A DNA stretch of 64,000 nucleotides. Origin: Hominimerdicola alba 8 (GTDB lineage Bacteria; Bacillota; Clostridia; Oscillospirales; Ruminococcaceae). The notes under the pieces are model-generated. The model saw only the letters and a program-made list of their open reading frames with translations. It had not been told where the DNA came from and did no database searches. Of the stretch, positions 1 through 11,259 are shown piece by piece; the stretch's first letter is position 1, and each line of letters begins with the position of its first letter. Position numbers and translations under genes: made by a program. The DNA is taken from positions 1-64,000 of the forward strand of contig NZ_ADKM02000122.1 in assembly GCF_000178155.2 (NCBI RefSeq). Direction: 5' to 3'.

Positions 1-26
1 AGCACTCTCGTATTAACGAGGGTGCT
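1..26 (-). terminator. Hairpin at the 3' end of the glutamate synthase operon
   Basis: A 10-bp stem (AGCACTCTCG with CGAGGGTGCT, one G-T pair) lies just past the stop of the last gene of the minus-strand operon. The expected U-tract would fall outside the window, so termination is inferred from position and shape. Confidence 0.55.
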
Positions 27-38
27 GTTTCGCTGTAT

Positions 39-758
39 TCAGTTTGCCACATACATCTGTCTGTAAGGGTTGCGGCTGTCAGGCATGACTACTGTGAACG
101 GGTGATCCAGCAGTTCTTTCAGGTCATGTCCGAAATAGAAGCAGAACCGCCGCAGATAGTGGGCTATCTCTTCCATCTCGCTTTCGTCCGCAAGGTGGGT
201 GTGTACCTGATGCGGGAAGTGTATGCCTTTGCATTCCGAACGCAGGAACATCTTTCCGCCGTGCATGCCCGTTGTCGGGAAATTTCCCACGATGGGCTTG
301 TCATTGTCAGCAAGCCCCAGCACGATTATTATGCCGCCTGCCTGATATTCTCCCAGAAAACTTCCTGCCTTGCCGCCTATTACCAGAGCGGGCTGTTTTT
401 CCTTGTACGCCTTCATGTGTATGCCCGCACGATAGCCTGCGTTTCCCTGAACGTATATCCTGCCGCCGCGCATCGCATAACCGACTGCATCACCGACATT
501 TCCGTGTATAACGATGGTGCCGTCGTTCATCGTGTCGCCCACAGCATCCTGCGCGTTGCCCATTACCTCCAGCTTTGCACCGTTGAGATAAGCGCCCAGC
601 GCATTTCCGGGTATGCCGCTGATGGTCACTGTCTTGTCAGAGATGCCTGCCGCGATGAAACGCTGACCAAGACAGTCGTTTATATTGCATGTGCCGCGCA
701 CACTGCGAAGCATTTCGTTGAGTTCTTTGTAATCAAGACCTGTTGCATTTATATTCAT
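39..758 (-). CDS. Glutamate synthase GXGXG (alpha C-terminal) domain protein
   Basis: This 239-residue protein is a free-standing version of the C-terminal beta-helix domain of the glutamate synthase large subunit. Glycine-rich repeats are visible from about residue 50 to 150, for example NVGDAVGYAMRGG and GNAGYRAGIH. In bacterial GltB this domain is fused to the FMN domain. Here it is the last gene of a split, archaeal-type set, with its start overlapping the stop of the oxidoreductase gene by one base, which suggests translational coupling. The role is inferred as structural, within a complex converting 2-oxoglutarate and glutamine to glutamate. Confidence 0.9.
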   Translation of the reverse strand: MNINATGLDYKELNEMLRSVRGTCNINDCLGQRFIAAGISDKTVTISGIPGNALGAYLNGAKLEVMGNAQDAVGDTMNDGTIVIHGNVGDAVGYAMRGGRIYVQGNAGYRAGIHMKAYKEKQPALVIGGKAGSFLGEYQAGGIIIVLGLADNDKPIVGNFPTTGMHGGKMFLRSECKGIHFPHQVHTHLADESEMEEIAHYLRRFCFYFGHDLKELLDHPFTVVMPDSRNPYRQMYVAN

Positions 759-2002
759 TATACCGCACCTCCCAGCTTTCTGCGGCGTATCTCGGGTGAG
801 AATATCGCCAGTGACGGGCTTGCTTTCAGCATTTCCAGCGCCCTTTCGTCAAGACGGGTCTTTTCGCGCACCAGCGAAGTGTAAACGCCCGCCCTGTTCA
901 CATCACCAATGATGATGAAGCCTGCCAAGCAGTCATCTTTCACGTAAAGCCGCCTGATGCCGTTCCCGCTCTTTTCCTCAAATATGTCCGCATCTGCGGG
1001 GTAAGCGCCTGCCGTTGCACAGTGCAGTCCGAAAAATCCGATGGAGTTCATGGGTATCAGGTCATTCAGCGAACTTTCGCCGCCTGCCATGTTTATGCCC
1101 GCACATCGTCCCTGCATGTAGGCGTTAGGCAGTATCGCCAGCACGCGGTTTGTGCCTGTTGAACTGTCATAGCCCTCCGAACAGTCGCCTGCCGCATAAA
1201 TGTCGTTCACCGTTGTCTGCATGGTGTCGTTTATGATTATGCCCCTGTTGACCTCACAGCCCGCCTGCGCCGCAAGACCAGTTTCAGCCCTTACGCCCAC
1301 AGCCAGCACCAGTATGTCAAATCCTACCTCTGCACCGCTCTTCATAAATGCCTTGTTTCCCTTGAATTTCACAGCGGTGTCGCCCAGCATGAACTTCATG
1401 CCCTGCTTTTCGAGATGCTCCTGCATCACAGCCGCGCATTCGCTGTCCAGTATCGAGGAAAGCACCCTGTCAGCAAGGTCGCATACCGTCACCGACCCTA
1501 CGCGCCCCATGATGCCCTCAGCACATTTCAGCCCGATAAGACCCGCGCCCACTATCAGCACGCGGCTGTCCTTTGTCAGCGCCTTTTCAAGCGCAAGGCT
1601 ATCATCGAGAGTCATAAAAGTGAAGTGCTTTTTCACAGTTTCCAGCCCCTCAAATTTCGGCACGAAAGGCGATGAACCTGTGCAGATGCACAGCTTGTCA
1701 AAAGTTTTCTTCTGCTTGTCGGCAAGTGTCACAGTTCGCTTTTTCGGGTCGAGTTTCTCTGCCCTGCCGTAAATCAGCTTTACACCGTTTTTCCCGTAAA
1801 AATCCTTCGGGCGGTAGAGCATTCTTTCAAGGTCGGTCTTACCCTCAAGATAATATGATATGAGCGGGCGGGAATAAACGTGGTGTTCCTCAGCCGATAT
1901 GACGGTTATGCCGCTTTCGCGGTCTGTACTGCGTATGCCCTCGATACACCCCACAGCCGCAGTGCCGTTGCCGATTATAAGATATTCGCCCATTTTACTC
2001 AC
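758..2002 (-). CDS. FAD-dependent pyridine nucleotide oxidoreductase of the split glutamate synthase cluster
   Basis: A 414-residue flavoprotein of the NADH oxidase / nitrite reductase large-subunit type. The FAD-binding start is IIGNGTAAVGC (residues about 8-18), a second Rossmann motif is VLIVGAGLIGLKCAEG near residue 148, and YAAGDCSEG near residue 265 is the usual second FAD contact. It probably feeds electrons from NAD(P)H through the neighbouring iron-sulfur protein to the FMN domain, replacing the classical small subunit GltD. It overlaps the ferredoxin gene by four bases and the GXGXG gene by one. The electron-transfer order is inferred. Confidence 0.88.
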   Translation of the reverse strand: MSKMGEYLIIGNGTAAVGCIEGIRSTDRESGITVISAEEHHVYSRPLISYYLEGKTDLERMLYRPKDFYGKNGVKLIYGRAEKLDPKKRTVTLADKQKKTFDKLCICTGSSPFVPKFEGLETVKKHFTFMTLDDSLALEKALTKDSRVLIVGAGLIGLKCAEGIMGRVGSVTVCDLADRVLSSILDSECAAVMQEHLEKQGMKFMLGDTAVKFKGNKAFMKSGAEVGFDILVLAVGVRAETGLAAQAGCEVNRGIIINDTMQTTVNDIYAAGDCSEGYDSSTGTNRVLAILPNAYMQGRCAGINMAGGESSLNDLIPMNSIGFFGLHCATAGAYPADADIFEEKSGNGIRRLYVKDDCLAGFIIIGDVNRAGVYTSLVREKTRLDERALEMLKASPSLAIFSPEIRRRKLGGAV

Positions 2003-2427
2003 CTCTCCTCATAAACTATGGCATTGTTGGGGCAGCCTTTTACGCATGCGGGCGAACCGCAGCTGTTTGCAAGGCAAAGCTCGCATTTCTGAGCCGCACC
2101 GTTCGCGCCAGCCGCTACCGCACCATACGGACAGACCAGCACGCAGGTCAGACACCCGACACATTTTTCGCGGTCTATCTTCACCGCACCGTCCTCAATG
2201 GAAATAGCACCTGCTATACAGCTTCTTACACAGAGCGGGTCTTTGCAGTGTCGGCATGATACCGCATAAGTTATGCCGTCTGCTTCTTCGATATGTACAT
2301 TCGCAAAAACAGGTTTCCCTTTCAGCGCCTTTACCATGTCGTCAAGCCCCGAATTTGCATAAGCACAGTTGTATTCGCACAGGTGACAGCCCAGACACCA
2401 ATCTTCATTGACATATACTCTTTTCAT
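1999..2427 (-). CDS. Polyferredoxin-like 4Fe-4S protein
   Basis: A 142-residue iron-sulfur protein with four cysteine clusters in the HycB/DmsB style: CLGCHLCEYNC, CRHCKDPLCVRSC, CVGCLTCVLVCP and CELC...CVKGCP. It would hold up to four 4Fe-4S clusters and link the FAD oxidoreductase to the FMN/iron-sulfur synthase subunit. An AAGGAGG ribosome binding site precedes the ATG. The gene sits between those two partners and overlaps the oxidoreductase gene by four bases. Confidence 0.9.
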   Translation of the reverse strand: MKRVYVNEDWCLGCHLCEYNCAYANSGLDDMVKALKGKPVFANVHIEEADGITYAVSCRHCKDPLCVRSCIAGAISIEDGAVKIDREKCVGCLTCVLVCPYGAVAAGANGAAQKCELCLANSCGSPACVKGCPNNAIVYEER

Positions 2428-2439
2428 ATCAAAGCCTCC

Positions 2440-3945
2440 TTACTCGCCCGCGTGGGAGATGCCCAGTATCTCCAGTTCTTTAACTGTCAGACCAACGCCG
2501 CGCAGCATCAGCCTGTTTCCGCGCAGGCTCTCGATGGAGTTTATGCCCATGCCGCCCATCAGTTCCTTTATCTCATGCCGCCATGCGTCCATCAGGTTTA
2601 CCAGCCGCCTTGAACCGATGTCGGGGTTCAGGCGCTTTACAAGGTCGGGACGCTGTGTCGCTATGCCCCAGTTGCACTTGCCGCTCTGACAGGTACGGCA
2701 GAGATGACAGCCCATCGCCAGCAGTGCGGCTGTTGCCACATAAACTGCATCAGCGCCCAGCGCCACAGCCTTTACCACATCAGCCGCCGAGCGAACGCTT
2801 CCGCCCACAACAAGCGATACGTTGTTGCGTATGCCCTCATCTCTCAGCCGCTGATCGACCGATGCCAGTGCCAGTTCGATAGGAATGCCCACATTGTCGC
2901 GTATACGTGTGGGTGCCGCACCCGTTCCGCCGCGAAAACCGTCTATGGCGATAATATCTGCGCCGCTTCTTGCTATGCCGCTGGCGATAGCCGCAATATT
3001 GTGTACCGCCGCAACTTTTACGATTATCGGCTTCTTGTATTCGGTGGCTTCTTTCAGCGAGTATACCAGCTGACGCAGGTCTTCGATAGAGTAGATATCG
3101 TGGTGAGGTGCAGGTGAGATAGCATCCGAACCTTCGGGTATCATTCGCGTGCGTGATACATCGCCCACTATCTTAGCACCGGGAAGATGTCCGCCGATGC
3201 CGGGTTTTGCGCCCTGTCCCATCTTTATCTCCACAGCCGCCGCCGCTTCCAGATAGTTCTTGTGTACGCCGAAACGCCCCGATGCCACCTGTACCACCGT
3301 ATTAGGTCCGTAGATGTAGAAATCTTCATGCAGACCGCCTTCACCTGTGTTGTAGCATATGCCCAGCTCAGTCGCCGCCCTTGCCAGCGAAGCGTGTGCG
3401 TTATAGCTGATAGATCCGTAACTCATCGCAGAGAACATCACAGGCATCGAAAGTTCCAGCTGTGGTGTGACATCTGTTACGATATCGCCGTTTTCATCGC
3501 GCTTTATGCGGCCGGGCTTCTTGCCGAGAAATACTTTTGTTTCCATCGGTTCTCTCAGCGGGTCGATGGGCGGGTTTGTCACCTGCGAAGCGTTTATCAG
3601 TATCTTGTCCCAGTAAACAGGCAGAGGTTTCGGGTTGCCCATTGATGACAGCAGTACACCGCCGCTGTTTGCCTGCTTGTATATCTCTTTTATCGTTTCG
3701 TCAGACCAGTTCGCATTCTCACGCAGGCGGCAGTCGCTCTTGACTATCTTCAAAGCCCTTGTGGGACACAGCGAAACACAGCGCTGACAGTTTACGCATT
3801 TTGTTTCATCAGCCACCATCACACCGAGTTCGGGGTCAAAGCGGTGTACCTCGTTGGAACACTGCCTTTCGCAGACGCGGCAGGCGATACACCTGTCCTT
3901 GTTTCTCTCCACCTCAAATTCGGGATATATGAAATGTTCGACCAT
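2440..3945 (-). CDS. Glutamate synthase FMN-binding catalytic subunit with N-terminal ferredoxin domain
   Basis: A 501-residue protein. Residues 17-70 carry two 4Fe-4S motifs (CIACRVCERQC and CVNCQRCVSLCP). The rest is the FMN-dependent synthase barrel, with the phosphate-binding stretch AIDGFRGGTGAAPTRIRD near residue 330 and a cysteine triplet CHLCRTCQSGKC near residue 430 that resembles the 3Fe-4S site of GltB. It makes glutamate from 2-oxoglutarate and ammonia delivered by the glutaminase subunit encoded just upstream. Its ATG shares one base with that gene's TGA. The added ferredoxin domain is typical of the archaeal and clostridial form. Confidence 0.93.
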   Translation of the reverse strand: MVEHFIYPEFEVERNKDRCIACRVCERQCSNEVHRFDPELGVMVADETKCVNCQRCVSLCPTRALKIVKSDCRLRENANWSDETIKEIYKQANSGGVLLSSMGNPKPLPVYWDKILINASQVTNPPIDPLREPMETKVFLGKKPGRIKRDENGDIVTDVTPQLELSMPVMFSAMSYGSISYNAHASLARAATELGICYNTGEGGLHEDFYIYGPNTVVQVASGRFGVHKNYLEAAAAVEIKMGQGAKPGIGGHLPGAKIVGDVSRTRMIPEGSDAISPAPHHDIYSIEDLRQLVYSLKEATEYKKPIIVKVAAVHNIAAIASGIARSGADIIAIDGFRGGTGAAPTRIRDNVGIPIELALASVDQRLRDEGIRNNVSLVVGGSVRSAADVVKAVALGADAVYVATAALLAMGCHLCRTCQSGKCNWGIATQRPDLVKRLNPDIGSRRLVNLMDAWRHEIKELMGGMGINSIESLRGNRLMLRGVGLTVKELEILGISHAGE

Positions 3946-5036
3946 CAGAATTTACCCTCCTTGACCTTAACTATGACAGGTTCGCCGCCTGCGGGCGCAT
4001 AAAAATTCTCAGCATCGGGTTCCATCACCCTGACTGCCGCTTCCTCGCTGGCAATGAACACGCGGTCGTCCTTTTCAGCAGTTATCATCGAGCGAAGTTT
4101 CAGACGGTCGTTGAGCGCCATCAATCCGCCGTTCCAGCCGTAAACTATCGAGAACGGACCCGTTATCAGCAGACTTGAGAACACCGTTCTCAGATAAGTC
4201 AGCTTCTCTTTTTCTTTTTCGGGCTTGCCGTTTATCGTAGACCAGAAAGGTGCGGCGATGACCGATGCCGCCTCTTCCAGCGTAAGTCCCTGCCGTCTTA
4301 TCAGATAATCGAGGATATATGTGATGACTTCGGTATCGGTCTGCAAAGTACATTTGTATCCGAACATCTCAATGAATCTGCTGTTTGCATCATAACTCGA
4401 TATCTCTCCGTTGTGTACCACCGAACTGTCCAGCAGTGAGAATGGGTGAGCGCCGCCCCACCAGCCGGGCGTGTTTGTCGGGTAACGTCCGTGTGCTGTC
4501 CACGAATAGCCCTCGTATTCCTCCAGCTTGTAGAATACTCCCACATCTTCGGGAAATCCCACTGCCTTGAAACAACCCATGTTCTTGCCGCTGGAGAAAA
4601 CATATGCGCCTTTCATTTCGGTGTTTATCTTGGTCACCGTCCTTGCGACGAACTCGTTCTCGTCCACCTGTTCGGATAACAGCATCGAACCCAGCGGTCT
4701 GACGAAGTAACGCCATATTATCGGTTCGTCGGTTATCTGCGGTATCTTGCGTGTGGGGATAAGCTCGCCCTTTACTACCTCAAAGCGTTCTTTCAGAAAA
4801 GCCTCGCAGTCCTTGCGGGTAGAACGGTGGTCAAAGAAAAAGTGGAACGCGAACAGATCCTTGTATTCAGGGTAGATGCCGTAAGCCGCAAAGCCGCCGC
4901 CCAGACCGTTCGAGCGGTCGTGCATCGGCTTCATGGCATTGTATATGACATCGCCCGTGATACCCTTGCCCTCCCGTGAAATGACCGCCGCTATGGCACA
5001 GCCGGACGGTATGCGTACTTCGCCTTCAAGTTTCAT
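3945..5036 (-). CDS. Class II glutamine amidotransferase subunit of glutamate synthase
   Basis: A 363-residue glutaminase of the GATase type II (Ntn hydrolase) fold. Class II enzymes use an N-terminal cysteine. The only suitable one here is Cys13 in IPSGCAIAAV, so a short propeptide would have to be removed. Supporting motifs are GRYPTNTPGWWGGAHPF near residue 185 and HNGEISSYDAN near 210. It supplies ammonia to the FMN subunit encoded immediately downstream, and it is the first gene of the five-gene operon. The start follows an AGGAGTGAT ribosome binding site. Confidence 0.9.
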   Translation of the reverse strand: MKLEGEVRIPSGCAIAAVISREGKGITGDVIYNAMKPMHDRSNGLGGGFAAYGIYPEYKDLFAFHFFFDHRSTRKDCEAFLKERFEVVKGELIPTRKIPQITDEPIIWRYFVRPLGSMLLSEQVDENEFVARTVTKINTEMKGAYVFSSGKNMGCFKAVGFPEDVGVFYKLEEYEGYSWTAHGRYPTNTPGWWGGAHPFSLLDSSVVHNGEISSYDANSRFIEMFGYKCTLQTDTEVITYILDYLIRRQGLTLEEAASVIAAPFWSTINGKPEKEKEKLTYLRTVFSSLLITGPFSIVYGWNGGLMALNDRLKLRSMITAEKDDRVFIASEEAAVRVMEPDAENFYAPAGGEPVIVKVKEGKF

Positions 5037-5138
5037 TCATATCACTCCTAAAAAAAGATAAGACATCCATACCCACTGCCCTGATCGCAGTAAAGAATGA
5101 ACGCCATTGCTCATCGCTGTTTGATTGAATATGCAAGC

Positions 5139-5167
5139 ATTATATCTTAAAAATCCATTTTTGTCAG
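5139..5167 (-). promoter_or_regulatory. Proximal glt promoter P2
   Basis: On the minus strand CTGACA and TATAAT are separated by 17 bases. This is the second copy of the duplicated promoter, with one change in the -35 box. Confidence 0.75.
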
Positions 5168-5337
5168 CATACTGCACGAACCTCTTCGTCCATCGCAGGT
5201 ATGCGGTCGTAATGACCCGATATTTCCGACAAAAAAAGATTTTCGAGAAAAAAAGATAAAGCGCCCATACCATCTGCACCATAAGTGCAGAAAGAATGAA
5301 CGCCATTGCTCACCGTTGTTTGATTGAATATGCAAGC

Positions 5338-5366
5338 ATTATATCTCAAAAATTCATTTTTGTCAA
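5338..5366 (-). promoter_or_regulatory. Distal glt promoter P1
   Basis: On the minus strand TTGACA and TATAAT are separated by 17 bases, a perfect sigma-A consensus. It lies in the upstream copy of the duplicated unit. Confidence 0.85.
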
Positions 5367-5414
5367 GCGAAATTTGCAAGTTTGTGAAATTTCTGCAAGA
5401 TTTGACTTGTCTAA

Positions 5415-8608
<3,194 letters not shown>

Positions 8609-8610
8609 AA

Positions 8611-9795
8611 ATGCTTACCCCTAACATGAATTACTCGCATCTGAAAAGTTCCTATCTTTTCTATAATATCGCCCAAAAAACAAAGGCGTATCTCGCAGAA
8701 CACCCCGATACTCACCTTTACCGCATGGGCATCGGGGATGTTTCTTTACCGCTGTGTGATGCTGTCATCAAGGGGCTTCATGCGGCGGCTGATGACCAGT
8801 CAAAGGCTGATTCATTTAACGGTTATATGCCCGAATGCGGCGCACCTTTCCTGCGCACTGCTGTTGCTGATTATTACCGCACACGCGGAGTGGAAGTTGC
8901 TGATGATGAAGTTTTCATATCAAGCGGCGCTTCCGATGAACTGGGCGATATCCTCGACCTTTTTGACCGCTCCAACCGTTCTCTTATAATCGAACCTGCC
9001 TATCCTGCTTATGTCGATGCAAATGTAATGGGCGGCAGGGAGATAGTCCATCTTCCGTCATCGCGTAGTAACGGTTTTCTGCCTTTACCCGATGGTGATA
9101 CCGATGCCGAACTTATCTACCTTTGTTCTCCCAATAACCCCACAGGTGCCGTTTTCAGCAGAGAACAGCTGAAAAAATGGGTGGACTTCGCCAATGCACA
9201 CGGCTCGGTCATACTGTTCGATGCGGCTTATGAAGCCTTCATAGAAGATGCTGACCTGCCCCACTCTATCTTCGAGATAGAAGGTGCCCGCACCTGCGCC
9301 ATTGAAATATGCTCCCTCTCAAAGACAGCAGGCTTTACAGGTACAAGGCTAGGTTACACTGTCATACCAAAAGAACTTAAAAGGAACGGCATGACTTTCA
9401 ATGACATGTGGGTGCGCAACAGGACGACCAAGACCAACGGTGTTTCATACATTATCCAGCGCGCCGCCTGTGAAGTATTCACTCCCGAAGGTCAGCGGCA
9501 GATACATGAGAATATCGCTGTATATAAGCAGAACGCCTGCACACTTATGCAGGCACTCGATAAGCTGGGCATCTGGTATACAGGCGGCAGAAATGCCCCT
9601 TACATCTGGATGGAGTGCCCTAACGGAATGGGAAGCTGGGATTTCTTCGACAAACTCCTCAATGAAGCACAGATAATAGGAACTCCGGGTGAAGGCTTCG
9701 GCAAATGCGGCGAAGGCTATTTCCGCTTCTCAACTTTTGGCAGTCCCGAAGATACAAAAACAGCCGCAGAACGTTTGGTCGCTCTGCTGAAATAG
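8611..9795 (+). CDS. dapL: LL-diaminopimelate aminotransferase
   Basis: A PLP-dependent class I aminotransferase of about 394 residues that matches the DapL type (YRMGIGDVSLPL near residue 40, FNGYMPECGAPFLR near 70). The PLP lysine is in SLSKTAGFTGTRLG near residue 232. DapL converts tetrahydrodipicolinate directly to LL-diaminopimelate for lysine and peptidoglycan. I chose the ATG at 8611 because AAAGGAG ends at 8603, leaving seven bases. The ATG at 8605, which overlaps the purF stop, would be only one base from it. Sharing a transcript with purF and pyrG is unusual. Confidence 0.92.
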   Translation: MLTPNMNYSHLKSSYLFYNIAQKTKAYLAEHPDTHLYRMGIGDVSLPLCDAVIKGLHAAADDQSKADSFNGYMPECGAPFLRTAVADYYRTRGVEVADDEVFISSGASDELGDILDLFDRSNRSLIIEPAYPAYVDANVMGGREIVHLPSSRSNGFLPLPDGDTDAELIYLCSPNNPTGAVFSREQLKKWVDFANAHGSVILFDAAYEAFIEDADLPHSIFEIEGARTCAIEICSLSKTAGFTGTRLGYTVIPKELKRNGMTFNDMWVRNRTTKTNGVSYIIQRAACEVFTPEGQRQIHENIAVYKQNACTLMQALDKLGIWYTGGRNAPYIWMECPNGMGSWDFFDKLLNEAQIIGTPGEGFGKCGEGYFRFSTFGSPEDTKTAAERLVALLK

Positions 9796-9815
9796 TTTTG
9801 CGCTATCACATTTTT

Positions 9816-9852
9816 ATATATTCTCCCTCGCCGCAGACGGGGGAGAATATAT
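9816..9852 (+). terminator. Terminator after dapL
   Basis: ATATATTCTCCC pairs with GGGGGAGAATATAT around a short GC-rich loop. It closes the pyrG-purF-dapL operon. The T-run is weak but the stem is strong. Confidence 0.7.
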
Positions 9853-9875
9853 TTATAGAAGCCAATATCTGTACT

Positions 9876-9978
9876 TATAGCAATCCGCCTTAAAATTCAG
9901 ACAAAATCCGGTCACAAAACCCATAAATCCGAGCTTTAGCGACCGGATTTTGTGAATTTAAATAGTTGGATTGCTATA
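9876..9978. repeat. 103-bp palindromic repeat, family B, copy 1
   Basis: The ends TATAGCAATCC and GGATTGCTATA are inverted repeats, and an inner stem pairs AAAATCCGGTC with GACCGGATTTT. A second copy of the same length lies at 31361-31463, with changes on both sides of the inner stem that keep pairing. This looks like a small non-autonomous palindromic element. Confidence 0.85.
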
Positions 9979-10013
9979 AATAACAGGTCGCCGTAATAGT
10001 TTTTTGCACAGTC

Positions 10014-10042
10014 TTGAAATCCGCAGAAAAGTGTGATATAAT
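10014..10042 (+). promoter_or_regulatory. pyrE promoter
   Basis: TTGAAA and TATAAT with a 17-base spacer, 34 bases upstream of the pyrE start. Confidence 0.8.
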
Positions 10043-10075
10043 ATAGTATATCAATTACCGAAAGGAAAGTGCATT

Positions 10076-10735
10076 ATGACTTACAAGGAAGAATTTATCA
10101 GATTTATGGTAGACAGCGGCGTGCTGACCTTTGGCGAGTTCACACTCAAAAGCGGAAGAAAAGCCCCCTACTTCATCAACTGCGGCAATTATAAGACAGG
10201 CGCTCAGCTTGCCAGACTGGGTGAGTATTATGCCGAGTGCATAAAGGATAACGATATCCCCGTTGAAACTCTTTTCGGACCTGCTTACAAGGGCATACCA
10301 CTGGCTGTTTCGGCGGTCGTTGCTCTCAGCAATAAGTTCGGCTATGATGTTTCTTACTGCTTTGACAGAAAAGAAGCTAAAGATCACGGCGAGGGCGGCA
10401 TGTTCGTCGGCAAGAAGCTGACTGATGGTGAAAAGGTAGTTATCATCGACGATGTTATGACTTCGGGCAAAGCACTGGGCGAGTCTATGCCCAAACTGAA
10501 GAGCGCCGCTGATGTAGATGTAACAGGTATGGTCATCACCGTTGACAGAATGGAAAAGGCTCTTAATACCGAACTTTCCGCTGTTCAGCAGGCGTATAAG
10601 GACTATGGCGTGAAAGTTTACTCGATAGTCAACATGAACGATATCATAAAGGCTATCGAAGACGGCATCGTTGACGGCAAGGATTATCTTGAGCAGATGA
10701 AGGCTTACCGCGCACAGTACGGTGTAGAAGGCTGA
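10076..10735 (+). CDS. pyrE: Orotate phosphoribosyltransferase
   Basis: A 219-residue enzyme converting orotate and PRPP to OMP in pyrimidine synthesis. It begins MTYKEEFIRFMVDSGVLTFG and has FTLKSGRKAPYFINCGNY near residue 22, FDRKEAKDHGEGG with the catalytic flexible-loop lysine and histidine near residue 100, and the PRPP motif VVIIDDVMTSGKA near residue 122. It is monocistronic with its own promoter and a GAAAGGAAAG ribosome binding site. Confidence 0.97.
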   Translation: MTYKEEFIRFMVDSGVLTFGEFTLKSGRKAPYFINCGNYKTGAQLARLGEYYAECIKDNDIPVETLFGPAYKGIPLAVSAVVALSNKFGYDVSYCFDRKEAKDHGEGGMFVGKKLTDGEKVVIIDDVMTSGKALGESMPKLKSAADVDVTGMVITVDRMEKALNTELSAVQQAYKDYGVKVYSIVNMNDIIKAIEDGIVDGKDYLEQMKAYRAQYGVEG

Positions 10736-10808
10736 TCTTGGAAATAATAATGGTTACAAATTGAAATTATTTGTAATTTAAATGAAATAATATGTAATAT
10801 CTTTGTTC

Positions 10809-10955
10809 TTGTAAAAATCTTCACAGTGTATTATACTATTGAATGTAGAACAAAGAAAGAAAAGAATGAACACTAAGAAATTACTCTTAGCTCGTTTCAT
10901 CCTCTCCAAAATTTTTACACAAGCAGGAGGCAGTCGTCAGACTGCCTTTTTGTTT
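10809..10955 (+). ncRNA. Candidate small RNA of about 110 bases
   Basis: A promoter (TTGTAA, 17 bases, TATACT at 10832-10837) is followed by about 110 bases ending in a strong terminator at 10926-10955 (AGGCAGTC/GACTGCCT then TTTTTG). Inside, ATGAA...TTTCAT encloses CTAAGA/TCTTAG, giving a long hairpin. A 40-codon reading frame starts at 10866 but runs through the terminator, so I read this as non-coding. It matches no RNA family I can name. Confidence 0.55.
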
Positions 10956-10989
10956 TATATTAATTTCCAGAATGTGGATCTAAACTGAT

Positions 10990-11020
10990 AAAAAAAATCG
11001 GCTCGGCAAAACCGAACCGA
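10990..11020 (-). terminator. Terminator of the small membrane protein gene
   Basis: On the minus strand TCGGTTCGG pairs with CCGAGCCGA around TTTTG and is followed by seven T residues. Confidence 0.8.
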
Positions 11021-11028
11021 CATTGATA

Positions 11029-11181
11029 TCAGATACCGCACTCGTCATAGTCCTTCCACTTTTCGTAGTGCTCTTTCTCCTCGAAATATTTATACACCAG
11101 AAATGCAGTGGAAGCCACTACCAACAGCAATGAACCCATCAAAGCCCAGAATGACTTTTTTTCAGAATACTTTTTTGACAT
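11029..11181 (-). CDS. Small single-span membrane protein (50 residues)
   Basis: A short gene with a complete promoter (AGTCAA at 11238-11243 and ATTATA at 11215-11220 on the plus strand, i.e. TTGACT-17-TATAAT on the minus strand) and its own terminator. The product starts MSKKYSEKKSFW and has one hydrophobic segment (ALMGSLLLVVASTAFLVY, residues 13-30). A charged tail rich in Glu, Lys and Tyr ends in DYDECGI. The function is unknown. Signals on both sides make it more than a chance frame. Confidence 0.7.
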   Translation of the reverse strand: MSKKYSEKKSFWALMGSLLLVVASTAFLVYKYFEEKEHYEKWKDYDECGI

Positions 11182-11214
11182 TACCTGCACGTCCTTTCAT
11201 CTTGTCTTTTGATT

Positions 11215-11243
11215 ATTATACTACATTGGTCGAGTAAAGTCAA
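11215..11243 (-). promoter_or_regulatory. Promoter of the small membrane protein gene
   Basis: Minus-strand TTGACT, 17 bases, TATAAT, located 34 bases before the start codon. Confidence 0.8.
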
Positions 11244-11259
11244 GTATTTCACATAGTTT

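Larger units (their letters stand above)
5048..5369 (-). repeat. Tandem duplication of promoter plus leader upstream of the glt operon
   Basis: Two copies of a unit of about 120 bases lie 198-199 bases apart (about 5048-5170 and 5246-5369). Each contains a sigma-A promoter, a closely matching leader and a final T-rich stretch (TTATCTTTTTTT when read on the minus strand). Between the copies lie about 75 unrelated bases with two small hairpins. Confidence 0.85.

Noticed and set aside
102-884. Long plus-strand open frame opposite the glutamate synthase genes
   Set aside because: It is antisense to two clear genes, has no ribosome binding site and its translation is rich in Cys, His and Arg without any motif.
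10866-10988. 40-codon frame in the small RNA downstream of pyrE
   Set aside because: It reads straight through the terminator hairpin and T-run, so a full message would rarely be made.
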